64,000 nt of DNA from CAYOEV01 sp964403075 (GTDB lineage Bacteria > Bacteroidota > Bacteroidia > Cytophagales > Cyclobacteriaceae), in assembly GCA_964403075.1 (NCBI GenBank), contig CAYOEV010000007.1, positions 27,685 to 91,684 of the forward strand, in the 5' to 3' direction. The translations under genes and the position numbers were made by a program. The notes beneath the pieces are model-generated. The model saw only the letters and a list, made by a program, of their open reading frames with translations, ran no database searches and was not told where the DNA came from. Every line of letters starts with the position of its first letter. The first letter of the stretch is position 1. Positions 45,761 through 54,945 of this stretch are shown piece by piece.

Positions 45761-46943
45761 GCTTGATAATTTCCTGTATGATGTCATAGGCCACCTGAGT
45801 TTTACTTTTTAGTGGAAACGATGTATGGAGTCCATTGGTGTCATACACACTGACCTGATTGGTATCATGGCCAAAACCTGCACCTGTATCATTCAATGAA
45901 TTGAGCACGATCATGTCAAGTTTTTTCTCTTTCAATTTTTTTCGCGCGTGTATGGCCTCATCTTCCGTTTCCAATGCGAAGCCTACTGTAAACACCCCAT
46001 TTTTTTTGGCACCCATCTCAGCGGCGATATCGGGATTCTTAACAAGCACGATCTCCATGGTATCTTCCTTTTTCTTTATTTTTTGAGAAGACACGTCTTT
46101 CGGTCGGTAATCTGAGACGGCTGCTGCAAATATGGCTATGTCGACTTGGGCAAAACGGTCACTTACCTCCGCCAGTAATTCATTGGCCGTTTGAATAGGT
46201 ATCTTTTCTATGGAAGCATGATTGGGCAAGAAATTACCAGGGCCGTGCACCAACATTACTTTTGCACCAGCTAAGGCGGCTTGCTCAGCCAGCGCACTTC
46301 CCATTTTTCCAGAAGAATGATTACCAATGTACCGCACGGGGTCTATTGGTTCGTAGGTCGGTCCCGAAGTGATGAGCACCTTACGGCCTTCTAGGGGCCT
46401 GGCAGCCCATTCCTTCGTTATTTCGGACAATAACTGTTCTGGCTCAGCCATCCGCCCCTGACCCTCCAGACCACTTGCCAGTTCACCGTGATTGGCATCA
46501 ATGATTCGTACACCATCCTTTCGTAGTGTTTCCAAATTTCTCAAGGTGGTGGGGTGCCGATACATGTCTAAATCCATGGCCGGGGCTACCATTACCGGAC
46601 ACCTTGCAGAGTAGTAGGTGGCCAACAACAGGTTGTCGGTAATTCCACAGGCCATCTTGCCAAGGGTGTTGGCTGTGCACGGCGCAACGATAAATAAGTC
46701 TGCCCATATTCCCAGCTCCACGTGGTTGTGCCAGGTACCGGTTTCACGATTAAAATAGGTAGAATAAACCGGATGTTTCGAAAGTGTAGCCATTGTGAGC
46801 GGGGAGATAAACTCAGTGGCATCTTTGGTCATGATGACGCGAACTTCCGCACCTGCCTTTACGAGTAGACGCACCAAAAACGCAGCCTTGTAAGCAGCGA
46901 TTGATCCTGCGATGCCCACTAATATTTGTCTCGCGTTAAGCAT
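45750..46943 (-). CDS. coaBC: Bifunctional phosphopantothenoylcysteine decarboxylase/phosphopantothenate–cysteine ligase
   Basis: 397 residues. The N-terminal decarboxylase half has the PCTANTLGK flavin motif, ITDNLL, and CPVMVAPAMDLDMYRHP with the substrate-lid cysteine. The C-terminal ligase half starts near residue 188 (VLITSGPTYEPIDPVRYIGN and SSGKMG) with KKKEDTMEI later. It carries out two steps of coenzyme A synthesis. It overlaps porD by 11 bp. A strong terminator separates it from rpoZ, so it has its own promoter. Confidence 0.95.
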   Translation of the reverse strand: MLNARQILVGIAGSIAAYKAAFLVRLLVKAGAEVRVIMTKDATEFISPLTMATLSKHPVYSTYFNRETGTWHNHVELGIWADLFIVAPCTANTLGKMACGITDNLLLATYYSARCPVMVAPAMDLDMYRHPTTLRNLETLRKDGVRIIDANHGELASGLEGQGRMAEPEQLLSEITKEWAARPLEGRKVLITSGPTYEPIDPVRYIGNHSSGKMGSALAEQAALAGAKVMLVHGPGNFLPNHASIEKIPIQTANELLAEVSDRFAQVDIAIFAAAVSDYRPKDVSSQKIKKKEDTMEIVLVKNPDIAAEMGAKKNGVFTVGFALETEDEAIHARKKLKEKKLDMIVLNSLNDTGAGFGHDTNQVSVYDTNGLHTSFPLKSKTQVAYDIIQEIIKHVG

Positions 46944-46992
46944 AGCGGAAATTTAATGTGCTTTGACTATTTCTTTCTTCCAAAACAAAAAA

Positions 46993-47017
46993 TGCCTTTA
47001 ACCAAAGGTTAAAGGCA
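46993..47017 (-). terminator. Rho-independent terminator of the bamD–rpoZ transcript
   Basis: On the minus strand TGCCTTTAACC, loop TTT, GGTTAAAGGCA: a perfect 11-bp stem, followed by TTTTTTGTTTT. It lies 25 bp after the rpoZ stop, before coaBC. Confidence 0.92.
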
Positions 47018-47041
47018 CCTACTTTTTACAATGCTGGTCTT

Positions 47042-47377
47042 CTAAATCTCCTGACGGGTAACCATTTCTGCTTCCTCTTCTTCAGGTATCCTAAAATTTA
47101 ATTCGTCTGCAGAAAACTCCTCGATTGCCATGGCTGAGGCTTTGGGCATGCGCTCATAAAACTTGGAAATTTCAATTTGCTCACGGTTTTCAAAAATTTC
47201 CTCCAGATTATCGACCGAAGAGGCGAACTCAGCAAGTTTGTTATTCAACTCCTCTTTCAGGTTAGTGCCAATCTGCCGGGCGCGCTTACCTATGATCACA
47301 ATGGACTCATACAAGTTTCCAGTTTTATCAGACAGATCTGCATTTTCTCTAGTGATAATGGAAGGATTCACACTCAT
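47042..47377 (-). CDS. rpoZ: RNA polymerase omega subunit (Bacteroidota type)
   Basis: 111 residues. The Rpb6/omega fold is seen in the N-terminal half: ITRENADLSDKTGNLYESIV and IGKRARQIGT, the motif that contacts the beta-prime subunit. A long acidic C-terminal extension (about 65-111) is the usual Bacteroidota form. Its start overlaps the bamD stop by four bases, so the two are coupled; the terminator follows. Confidence 0.9.
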   Translation of the reverse strand: MSVNPSIITRENADLSDKTGNLYESIVIIGKRARQIGTNLKEELNNKLAEFASSVDNLEEIFENREQIEISKFYERMPKASAMAIEEFSADELNFRIPEEEEAEMVTRQEI

Positions 47378-48198
47378 AGTTCCGGTTTTCTTGAGTTTGC
47401 AAAATTAGCTAATTCGTCCCGACTTTTTTCATAGAATTGGGAAGCATTTTCTAAAAATCGACTGTTCGGATATTTGTCAACAAAATCTTGGTATCGTTTA
47501 ATGGTCTCCTGGTAGCGTTCTTCCTGCTTTTCTGGTATGCTCACCTTGGCATACTCGTAAATCGTCTCTATGCCCATGAAGTAGACCTCTTCTCTAAATT
47601 TACTGTCGGGGTAGTCCCGGTGAAAATTTTCAAATATGATGAGGGCCGATTTGTACCTACGTATTTTGTAATACAATCGGGCGTTTTCAAATGCCTTCTT
47701 TTCCAGTTTTCGTTCCAATTCATCCATCAATTGCTCTGCTTCTTCCGTTGCAGAGCTGGCCGGATAGAGATTGATGTATTCCTGAAGTGCGGCTAGCGCC
47801 TCAAGGGTAGATGTTTGATCCAGATTGTACTCGGGTGACTGCATGTAGAGGCTAAAGGCATTCATGAAACGCGCCTCTTGTACGTATTCACTTCTACCAA
47901 ATACGCGAACGAAATCTTTAAAATGATGTGCGCTCAAAATGAACTGATCCAGGTGGTAGTAAGTGTAGGCAAAAATAAAGTTACCTAGTTCTGCTTCTTT
48001 TGTACCGCGAATAATGGGAAGAATCTCTTCCAGCAGCACATTGGCTTTGTAATATTCCTCATCTTCATAGTAGGCCAGGGCTGCGTCATATTTCAGCCGC
48101 CAATCAGGGCTATTCTGAATTCGTCGGAATTTGCTGCACGAGGTCGACAACAAAAGTATGAGTGACAATAGGTATATAGTTTTTCTTGAAAAACGCAT
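47374..48198 (-). CDS. bamD: Outer membrane protein assembly factor BamD
   Basis: 274 residues. A lipoprotein signal with the lipid cysteine in LSTSC at residue 21, then tetratricopeptide-like repeats (YDAALAYYEDEEYYKANVLLEE; AYTYYHLDQFILSAHHF; ARLYYKIRRYKSALIIFENF; YQETIKRYQDFVDKYPNS). BamD is the essential lipoprotein partner of BamA in beta-barrel insertion. The residues after Cys (SKFRRIQ) are basic, so it stays periplasmic. It precedes rpoZ. Confidence 0.92.
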   Translation of the reverse strand: MRFSRKTIYLLSLILLLSTSCSKFRRIQNSPDWRLKYDAALAYYEDEEYYKANVLLEEILPIIRGTKEAELGNFIFAYTYYHLDQFILSAHHFKDFVRVFGRSEYVQEARFMNAFSLYMQSPEYNLDQTSTLEALAALQEYINLYPASSATEEAEQLMDELERKLEKKAFENARLYYKIRRYKSALIIFENFHRDYPDSKFREEVYFMGIETIYEYAKVSIPEKQEERYQETIKRYQDFVDKYPNSRFLENASQFYEKSRDELANFANSRKPEL

Positions 48199-48274
48199 GC
48201 GATTCGTTCAGCCCGCAAAAATAGACGACTTACTTGAGATAACTCATGGATATTTGGCACATTGTGTGGGCGGG

Positions 48275-49873
48275 TCAATTATTATCTGTCTCAGGTGTAA
48301 GCAGTGGTTGATCGGGGAGCTCCTTGTCGATGGTCAGCCCCTGTGGAAGGATTTCTGTTTTTGTCGGCCCAACTGCAGGTAATAGATCAATCAGGAAGGG
48401 TCTTTCCTCTTCTCTCCACTTAAAACCATTCAGTTTCCGCACGTCTGGGGTGAATTGGTGAGGAGGGATAAAACGTGCGGAAGGTCTCGTATAAAAGCTG
48501 ATGTTGCGCAATTCCTTATTCTTGAACCTTAGCTTCATGTTACTACATAAAATACGATTCAAGCCCATTGTCAGGCTGTCTTTTTCTAAGGCGTAATAAA
48601 CACTTTCTCCGTTACCATCCACTTCTACAGTAGTCAGCTCACTTTTCTTGAAAAAGGCCGTCATGTTTCTGCCTTTGATTTGGTTGAAATTCCCCAGGGT
48701 GTCTGTTGAAATCATGAAGGCATTACGTCTGAAATACATTTCTTTGAGTTCTTCGTTACCGATCAATAGCTTGATGGTATCACTGGTCACCTGGTTGTCA
48801 TCGGTCCAAAGGATTGGATCTTTGTAAAGTACAATAATGGAGTCGCTACGAAAGAAGCTGGATGAATCGGCGCGGCCTTGCAAATTGGTTTTGAAAATCC
48901 TGACGTTATTGTAAGCCAATACACGTTTCATCGAGTCTATCTCACTTTCAATGGAAATCATGGTATCTGCCGCTACATAAAAAGTGTCTGTTTCCAGGAT
49001 TTTCTTCATTATGGGTTGACCAAATATTTTGCTAATGCCTACCTGTTTGTCATAATAGCCCTCCTCTCCAATAATGATGACATCTTTATCTTTCGCCGTG
49101 AGTTTTACGTCACCGACTGCCTTGTAATATTTCTTGTGGTCATCAAAAAACAGGTCTTCCCCCTCCAGAAAGTTGTCTGGCGTTTCAATTTTTCCGTCCA
49201 CGAATAGTGACTGATCAATATCTGTTCGGAACTCGCCGCCATCGGCGTCAATCTTATTTTGACCTTCGTTGGAAATAATTTCTGTTTTCCCTGGAGTTAC
49301 GGCGATTTTCGTGAGGGTGTTGTACTGCAGTTCATTGCTTTTAAGCAAATAATCTGGTGCCTTTAGGACTACATTCCCTTCGAAACTTGCATAATTTCTT
49401 TTAGCATAAAAAGTACCCCGCTGGCTGGTGAGTATGTTGGTGGTGTCTCGAAGCTCTCCGCCTCCGAAATAGGTGGAAATTTCTTCGTCCATTTGGTAAT
49501 CCAAATTATCCGTTGTGAGCCGATTGTAACCTTTTTGGTAAACGACATTTTCCCGAAGTTCAGCTTTTCGATTCGCTCCCTCATAATTCAACCTTTTGGC
49601 TGTGATAACCGTGGAGTCATCTACAATGCGGACGCGACCGAAAGCTTCGATCAAGTCACCACGTTGTTTATAAAAAAGAGCACTGTCGCAATAGATGCGT
49701 GTACTTTTTTGCGTAAAAACCACATTACCGGTCAGCTTCCTTACGCTTTCTTTATTTTCCTTAAAGTTTTCAAGGGTCTTGGCCCGGTAGGCCACCCGGC
49801 TTTGTCCAAATACATCAAGCGCAGCGGTAGTAAGAAAAATTAAACAAAGGAACCTGACCCTGAAGGACATCAT
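48275..49873 (-). CDS. OstA-like protein (LptA/LptD N-terminal-type beta-jellyroll)
   Basis: 532 residues: a signal peptide (ending DVFGQ), then repeated OstA/LptA beta-jellyroll units (about 35-400) such as LTGNVVFTQKSTRIYCDSALF, FEGNVVLKAPDYLLKS and AVGDVKLTAKDKDVII. A second half continues with similar strands. It lacks the beta barrel of LptD. In Bacteroidota this OstA-like protein is taken to be a periplasmic lipopolysaccharide-transport bridge component. The start used here is ATG 49873; in-frame ATGs at 49891 and 49918 would add residues before the signal peptide. tilS diverges 44 bp away. Confidence 0.85.
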   Translation of the reverse strand: MMSFRVRFLCLIFLTTAALDVFGQSRVAYRAKTLENFKENKESVRKLTGNVVFTQKSTRIYCDSALFYKQRGDLIEAFGRVRIVDDSTVITAKRLNYEGANRKAELRENVVYQKGYNRLTTDNLDYQMDEEISTYFGGGELRDTTNILTSQRGTFYAKRNYASFEGNVVLKAPDYLLKSNELQYNTLTKIAVTPGKTEIISNEGQNKIDADGGEFRTDIDQSLFVDGKIETPDNFLEGEDLFFDDHKKYYKAVGDVKLTAKDKDVIIIGEEGYYDKQVGISKIFGQPIMKKILETDTFYVAADTMISIESEIDSMKRVLAYNNVRIFKTNLQGRADSSSFFRSDSIIVLYKDPILWTDDNQVTSDTIKLLIGNEELKEMYFRRNAFMISTDTLGNFNQIKGRNMTAFFKKSELTTVEVDGNGESVYYALEKDSLTMGLNRILCSNMKLRFKNKELRNISFYTRPSARFIPPHQFTPDVRKLNGFKWREEERPFLIDLLPAVGPTKTEILPQGLTIDKELPDQPLLTPETDNN

Positions 49874-49917
49874 GCTAACAAAGCTAATCATATCTTTTAA
49901 CGATAGATTTGTGTCCA

Positions 49918-51228
49918 ATGGTGGCCAGGATCCAACAATTTTTCAAGCAACACCAGGTTAAAGGGCCGGTGCTGTTGGGCATGAGTGGGGGGATAGACTC
50001 CATGGTGCTGGGCCACTTACTTCTCGAAACACCTATTCCTTTCGAAGTTGCCCATGTTAATTATGGCCTGCGCTTGACTGCCAATGAAGATGCGTCTTTT
50101 GTGGAAGATTGGTGTGCGCAAAAGTATGTTTCGTGCCATGTTCGAACAGTCACTAAAACTGAGCGTGATGGGCTATCGGGCTCCACACAAATGTGGGCAC
50201 GATCAATACGTTATGACTGGTTTTACGAGTTGTTAAACCAACGGTCACTTTCCCATATTATCTTGGCTCATCAGCAGGATGATGCGGTCGAGACCCACTT
50301 CATCAACTGGATACGCGGCACGGGTCCCAGAGGATATACGATACCCATGCGTAGTGACGACGTGTTAAGACCACTGCTAATCACGTCCAGGAGTGAAATT
50401 GTGGCGTACGCCCAAGCGCATAACATTCACTGGCGTGAAGATGAAAGCAATCAAAAGCATGACTATTTGAGAAATCGCATACGTCATCTGGTGATCCCGC
50501 AATTGAAGGCACTTAATCCGGGGTGGGATAAAACCATGGGCCAAAATCTACGTCGGCTGATGGGCTTACAACAACTTTTAGCAGAGAGAATAGCATATCT
50601 GGAGGCGAAATACCTGAAGGCCAAATCAAGACACGTAGTGCTGGACATATCATGGATACGACCGGATGATTCGGCAGATGAATTATTATTGAGCGAATTA
50701 CTTCAGCGTTATGGCGTCAACTATGCTCAGGTAAAAGACTTATTGCGTGCAAAGCTCAGTGGCAAAGAGGTCCTTGCACAAGATTATACGCTGACCATGG
50801 ATCGTGCACAAATTATTATACAACCGCGACGACCTTCCATCGACACGGCCATTACATGGTCAAATCCTGAGCTACCTGTTCATTTCGGAGGCCATCAGTT
50901 TACTGCCATTACCCGGAAAAATTGGAAGATTCAAGCCGATCCATGCCTGGCAACATTAGACGCTGATTTGGTCCAATGGCCCCTTCAAATCGATAATTGG
51001 AAGGAAGGGGACCGGTTTGTTCCATTTGGAATGGATAGAATGAAAAAGATAAGTGATTTTATGATCGATGAGAAAATTCCTCTATCATTGAAAAAAAACG
51101 TTCCTGTAGTTAGGTCTGGCAATGAAATATGTTGGGTGGCAGGTTGGCGTATCGACGATCGTTTTAAAGTAACCGAGCAAACAAGACAAGTATTATTATT
51201 GCGGATGGACGATGAGGAAACTATTTGA
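49918..51228 (+). CDS. tilS: tRNA(Ile)-lysidine synthase
   Basis: 436 residues. PP-loop ATPase motif SGGIDS at 23-28, HVNYGLRLTANEDASFVEDWC, LAHQQDDAVETHFINWIRGTG (about 118-138), then the C-terminal domains (DNWKEGDRFVPFGM). It converts cytidine-34 of the AUA-reading tRNA(Ile) to lysidine. The ATG at 49918 follows an in-frame TTG three codons earlier. The cNMP-binding gene starts within its last 17 bp, so they are coupled. Confidence 0.95.
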   Translation: MVARIQQFFKQHQVKGPVLLGMSGGIDSMVLGHLLLETPIPFEVAHVNYGLRLTANEDASFVEDWCAQKYVSCHVRTVTKTERDGLSGSTQMWARSIRYDWFYELLNQRSLSHIILAHQQDDAVETHFINWIRGTGPRGYTIPMRSDDVLRPLLITSRSEIVAYAQAHNIHWREDESNQKHDYLRNRIRHLVIPQLKALNPGWDKTMGQNLRRLMGLQQLLAERIAYLEAKYLKAKSRHVVLDISWIRPDDSADELLLSELLQRYGVNYAQVKDLLRAKLSGKEVLAQDYTLTMDRAQIIIQPRRPSIDTAITWSNPELPVHFGGHQFTAITRKNWKIQADPCLATLDADLVQWPLQIDNWKEGDRFVPFGMDRMKKISDFMIDEKIPLSLKKNVPVVRSGNEICWVAGWRIDDRFKVTEQTRQVLLLRMDDEETI

Positions 51229-51736
51229 AAAAAACTATTCAGATGGAGATCTGCAGTTGATGGAGTTCCTTCAAAAAGACCGCATCTTCGATCAGTTGAC
51301 CAGAAAGGAGTTGAGTTACTTCCTTCCTTACATCCATTTCAGAACTTACCAGGAAGATGAAGTCATCTTCTTTGCAGGGGATCCTAGTCAGGCGCTCTAC
51401 ATGATTAAAAGTGGTATCGTCAGTCTTCACCTGGACATTCGCGGTAACCTAGAAAAATTGATGTCTCTACGTACAGGTAAAGTATTCGGTGACAATTCCC
51501 TGTTGCCTCAAACGAAGAGGCTTTATTCCGCAGTGGCCATGACCGCCTATACTTCTGTTATGGTATTGCCTCAAGTCAACTTAATTGATATCATGGATAA
51601 ACACAAAAAGGTGAAAAGCAAAATGATGACTGCTTTTGCCGAACGCTACAACCTGTTTTTAGATCGACTTTTTCATTCTTACCAAAACAGTCTTGGCTTC
51701 TTTGACCTACACAATGTTTACTCAGGCATGAAGTAA
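51212..51736 (+). CDS. Cyclic-nucleotide-binding-domain protein lacking a DNA-binding domain
   Basis: 174 residues. A Crp/Fnr-like sensor barrel (about 20-140) includes FAGDPSQALYMIKSGIVSLHL and GKVFGDNSLL, the phosphate-binding-cassette position (the usual R-S of the cAMP site is replaced, so cAMP binding is doubtful). The remaining ~35 residues form a helix, with no helix-turn-helix. It probably acts as a protein-protein sensor or an adaptor, not a transcription factor. It overlaps tilS by 17 bp and precedes mdh by 70 bp. Confidence 0.85.
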   Translation: MRKLFEKNYSDGDLQLMEFLQKDRIFDQLTRKELSYFLPYIHFRTYQEDEVIFFAGDPSQALYMIKSGIVSLHLDIRGNLEKLMSLRTGKVFGDNSLLPQTKRLYSAVAMTAYTSVMVLPQVNLIDIMDKHKKVKSKMMTAFAERYNLFLDRLFHSYQNSLGFFDLHNVYSGMK

Positions 51737-51806
51737 CATGCGCTTTGATATGGTTCGGTCCTGGACTACTTTTGTTGCTCAAACGCAGATTAATAGCCAA
51801 AAAAAT

Positions 51807-52745
51807 ATGAAAGTAACCGTCGTAGGTGCAGGGGCCGTGGGTGCAACCTGTGCCGATAACATCGCCCAAAAAGCGCTTGTTGAAGAAGTCGTTCTCCTAG
51901 ACATTAAAGAAGGTTTGGCAGAAGGTAAAGCAATGGATATGAACCAGTGCGCCACCATGAATGGCTTCGACACAAAAATTATTGGATCTACCAACGATTA
52001 TTCAGCCACAGCCGATTCTGCTGTCTGCGTCATTACATCGGGTATTCCCAGAAAACCTGGTATGACGCGGGAAGAGTTGATTGGCACAAACGCGGGGATT
52101 GTTAGCAGTGTTACGGAGAATCTGCTGAAGCATTCACCGAATACCATCCTTGTGGTCATCAGTAATCCCATGGACACGATGACTTATCTAAGTGCCAAAG
52201 CCAGTGGTCTGCCCAAAGAACGGGTGATTGGTATGGGAGGCATCTTGGATAGTGCTCGTTTTAAATATCGTTTGAGTGAGGCCCTTAATTGTTCTTCCAA
52301 TGATTTGCACGGTGTAGTTATAGGCGGTCATGGCGACACTACCATGATACCATTGATGAATCATGCCACGTACAACAGCACGCCGGTTACCAATTTTCTA
52401 TCCCCTGATCAGCAGGAATACGTAGTGAAAGAAACCATGGTGGGGGGTGCAACGCTCACCAAATTGATCGGGACTTCTGCCTGGTATGCGCCTGGGGCAG
52501 CTGGTGCGCACCTAGTGGAGAGTATCATTAAAAATCAGAAAAAGCTTTTTCCTTGCAGCGTATTGTTGGAAGGTGAATACGGCCAATCTGATATCTGTAT
52601 CGGCGTACCCGTTAAGGTGGGGGCCAACGGTTGGGAAGAAATTGTGGATTATAAACTAAGTGCTGAAGAGCAAAAGCGCTTTGATGAAAGTGCAGATGCC
52701 GTTCGGAAGATGAATGGTGTATTGCACGAAATGAAATTGATTTAA
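51807..52745 (+). CDS. mdh: Malate dehydrogenase (LDH-like type)
   Basis: 312 residues. NAD motif GAGAVG at 7-12; substrate-loop arginines R82 and R88 (GIPRKPGMTREE), which specify malate/oxaloacetate; R151 and the catalytic H175 in GGHGDTTMIPL. It interconverts malate and oxaloacetate in the TCA cycle. The ATG at 51807 is chosen; in-frame ATGs at 51738 and 51750 add residues before the Rossmann strand. A strong terminator follows. Confidence 0.95.
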   Translation: MKVTVVGAGAVGATCADNIAQKALVEEVVLLDIKEGLAEGKAMDMNQCATMNGFDTKIIGSTNDYSATADSAVCVITSGIPRKPGMTREELIGTNAGIVSSVTENLLKHSPNTILVVISNPMDTMTYLSAKASGLPKERVIGMGGILDSARFKYRLSEALNCSSNDLHGVVIGGHGDTTMIPLMNHATYNSTPVTNFLSPDQQEYVVKETMVGGATLTKLIGTSAWYAPGAAGAHLVESIIKNQKKLFPCSVLLEGEYGQSDICIGVPVKVGANGWEEIVDYKLSAEEQKRFDESADAVRKMNGVLHEMKLI

Positions 52746-52765
52746 CAGAACTGTTAGGCCACAAC

Positions 52766-52800
52766 GCCATTTTGAGTCGTGCGCTCAAAATGGCTTTCTT
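52766..52800 (+). terminator. Rho-independent terminator of mdh
   Basis: GCCATTTTGAG (52766-52776), loop of 7, CTCAAAATGGC (52784-52794), then TTTCTT. A perfect 11-bp stem, 21 bp after the mdh stop and just ahead of ppk1. Confidence 0.88.
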
Positions 52801-52806
52801 ATCTCA

Positions 52807-54945
52807 ATGCTAACCAGAAATCAACAATTGATCGATAAGAGTCATCTGATCAGCAGGGACCTGAGTTGGATACAATTTAATTACCGTGTGTTGGATCAGG
52901 CGCGCAAGACCCATCGCTCATTGCCCGAGCGCTTGAAATTCCTGGCCATTACCGCGTCCAATTCTGATGAGTTCTTCATGATCCGTGCGGGCAGCTTGTA
53001 CAATTACCTGGATTATGGCAAGGACCGAATTGATTATTCTGGCTTGCGTGCCCATCCATTTAAACGCAGGCTTTTTGATGACCTGGAAGCGCTTTCACAC
53101 GAGGCGCATCGGGTCTATCTGGAAGAATTGCAGCCTGAATTTACCAAACTTGATTTTCGCATTGTTCAGCTGGCAGAACTTGGAGATACGGAAGTAGCGA
53201 ATGTGGAGAATTATTTTGAGCGTACAGTTTTTCCGATGTTGACGCCGATGGTGTATGATTCCTATCATTCTTTTCCCGTTTTGAATAACCAGGTGCTGAC
53301 TTTTGGCGTGGTCACCAGAAACTTCAGGATAAAAGAAAAGAAGAAAATGTCATTCATCCAGCTACCTAAAAACCTTCCCCGCTTTTTGGAGCTTTCGCGT
53401 GACCAGGAACTGCTATTCTTGCCGATTGAGGAAGTGGTCAGGGCGTGTCTGGATCAATTATTTAAAAATGTAAAAATTGTTTCCAGCACACTATTTCGTG
53501 TCACGCGCAATGGTGACTTTACGCTAGAAGAATCAGATGATATTGAAGACAATTTCTTAGACGAGCTCAAAAAGAAACTAAAGACACGCAAAACAGGACG
53601 GGTTGTGCGCCTGGAAGTGGAAGAGAAGTACGATACCTGGATGATTAAGAGCCTGCTAAAACGTTTTGAGTTGGAAAACTCCAATCTGATGATCAAACCG
53701 GCTGGTGGTCTGATCGATTATGCCGGTCTCTGGCAGATAGTTAACCATCCGGAATTTGAGAATGAACACAAGTTGAGTCCCGTGGCTGTGGACCCGATAA
53801 GTGTGCGCGACTATTCCCACAAGGATATTTTTAAAATTCTGAAGGAGCGGGACGTATTGTTGCATCACCCATACAACACAATGGAACCGCTTCTCGATTT
53901 AATCGAAAGAGCCGCCGAAGATCCCAAAGTCCTCTCCATCAAGCTCACAATCTACCGGCTGGCTAAAAATTCGCGCATTACCGAAGCCCTGTTGGAAGCT
54001 GCGGAAAATGGCAAACACGTGGCTGTTCTTTTTGAAGTTAAAGCACGCTTTGATGAGGAGAATAACATGCGTGAGGCAACGCGTTTACAAAAGGCAGGAT
54101 GCTTTGTTATATATGGTGTGGGCACGCTGAAGACCCATACCAAACTGTTACTGATCGTACGCAAAGAAGGAGAAAAAGTCACTCGATATGTGCACATGTC
54201 CAGCGGCAATTACAATGAAAGCACCTCTAGACTCTACACGGATATTGGCTACCTGACCACCAATGAAAAATACGCAAATGATGTGCAGGAGTTTTTCAAC
54301 GTCATCACCGGTCATTCCCTGCCGGAAGACTTCGATACACTAATTACTGCACCCATTGAAATGCGACGTAAGTTGGTTGCTTTGATCCAACGAGAAAAGG
54401 CCAACGCGATGGCGGGAAAACCTTCCGGGATTGTGATTAAAATCAACTCATTGCAAGACAAAGAGGCCATCGAAGCACTTTATGAGGCTTCGCAGGCAGG
54501 CGTAGTTATTCGTTTAATCGTACGGGGTATTTGTTGTCTGAGACCTGGTAGAATTGGATTGAGTGAAAACATAGAGGTTAGATCCATAGTCGGCGATTTC
54601 TTGGAACACAGCCGACTCTTCTACTTTCACAATGCTGGTGCACCCCGTGTATATGCGGGTAGCGCAGACATGATGGTCAGATCTTTCGATCGTCGATTGG
54701 AATCTTTATTCGAAATACTGGACGATTTTCTAAGAAAACAAACCATGACCATCTTGGTTTACAATTGGCGTGACAATGTAAATGCCTATCGGATGAATGA
54801 AAATGGAACTTACACGCCTTTACATTCTGAAAAAGGCGACGAAACTTTCAACATACACGAACGATTTTTCAAGCTATCGCGCCAAGAGGTGACAGATGTC
54901 CGGCTCTTCGAGGAGTTTAATTTAATGAATGGTAAGTACCTTTAA
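52807..54945 (+). CDS. ppk1: Polyphosphate kinase 1
   Basis: 712 residues, normal for PPK1. The N-terminal helical domain (SRDLSWIQFNYRVLDQ), middle domain and two PLD-like catalytic domains are in order. The active-site histidines H444 (LKTHTKL; the phosphorylated one) and H601 (LEHSRLFYF) are in place. It makes polyphosphate from ATP. It follows the mdh terminator, so it probably has its own promoter, overlapping the terminator. Its stop overlaps that of the convergent secreted-protein gene. Confidence 0.95.
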   Translation: MLTRNQQLIDKSHLISRDLSWIQFNYRVLDQARKTHRSLPERLKFLAITASNSDEFFMIRAGSLYNYLDYGKDRIDYSGLRAHPFKRRLFDDLEALSHEAHRVYLEELQPEFTKLDFRIVQLAELGDTEVANVENYFERTVFPMLTPMVYDSYHSFPVLNNQVLTFGVVTRNFRIKEKKKMSFIQLPKNLPRFLELSRDQELLFLPIEEVVRACLDQLFKNVKIVSSTLFRVTRNGDFTLEESDDIEDNFLDELKKKLKTRKTGRVVRLEVEEKYDTWMIKSLLKRFELENSNLMIKPAGGLIDYAGLWQIVNHPEFENEHKLSPVAVDPISVRDYSHKDIFKILKERDVLLHHPYNTMEPLLDLIERAAEDPKVLSIKLTIYRLAKNSRITEALLEAAENGKHVAVLFEVKARFDEENNMREATRLQKAGCFVIYGVGTLKTHTKLLLIVRKEGEKVTRYVHMSSGNYNESTSRLYTDIGYLTTNEKYANDVQEFFNVITGHSLPEDFDTLITAPIEMRRKLVALIQREKANAMAGKPSGIVIKINSLQDKEAIEALYEASQAGVVIRLIVRGICCLRPGRIGLSENIEVRSIVGDFLEHSRLFYFHNAGAPRVYAGSADMMVRSFDRRLESLFEILDDFLRKQTMTILVYNWRDNVNAYRMNENGTYTPLHSEKGDETFNIHERFFKLSRQEVTDVRLFEEFNLMNGKYL

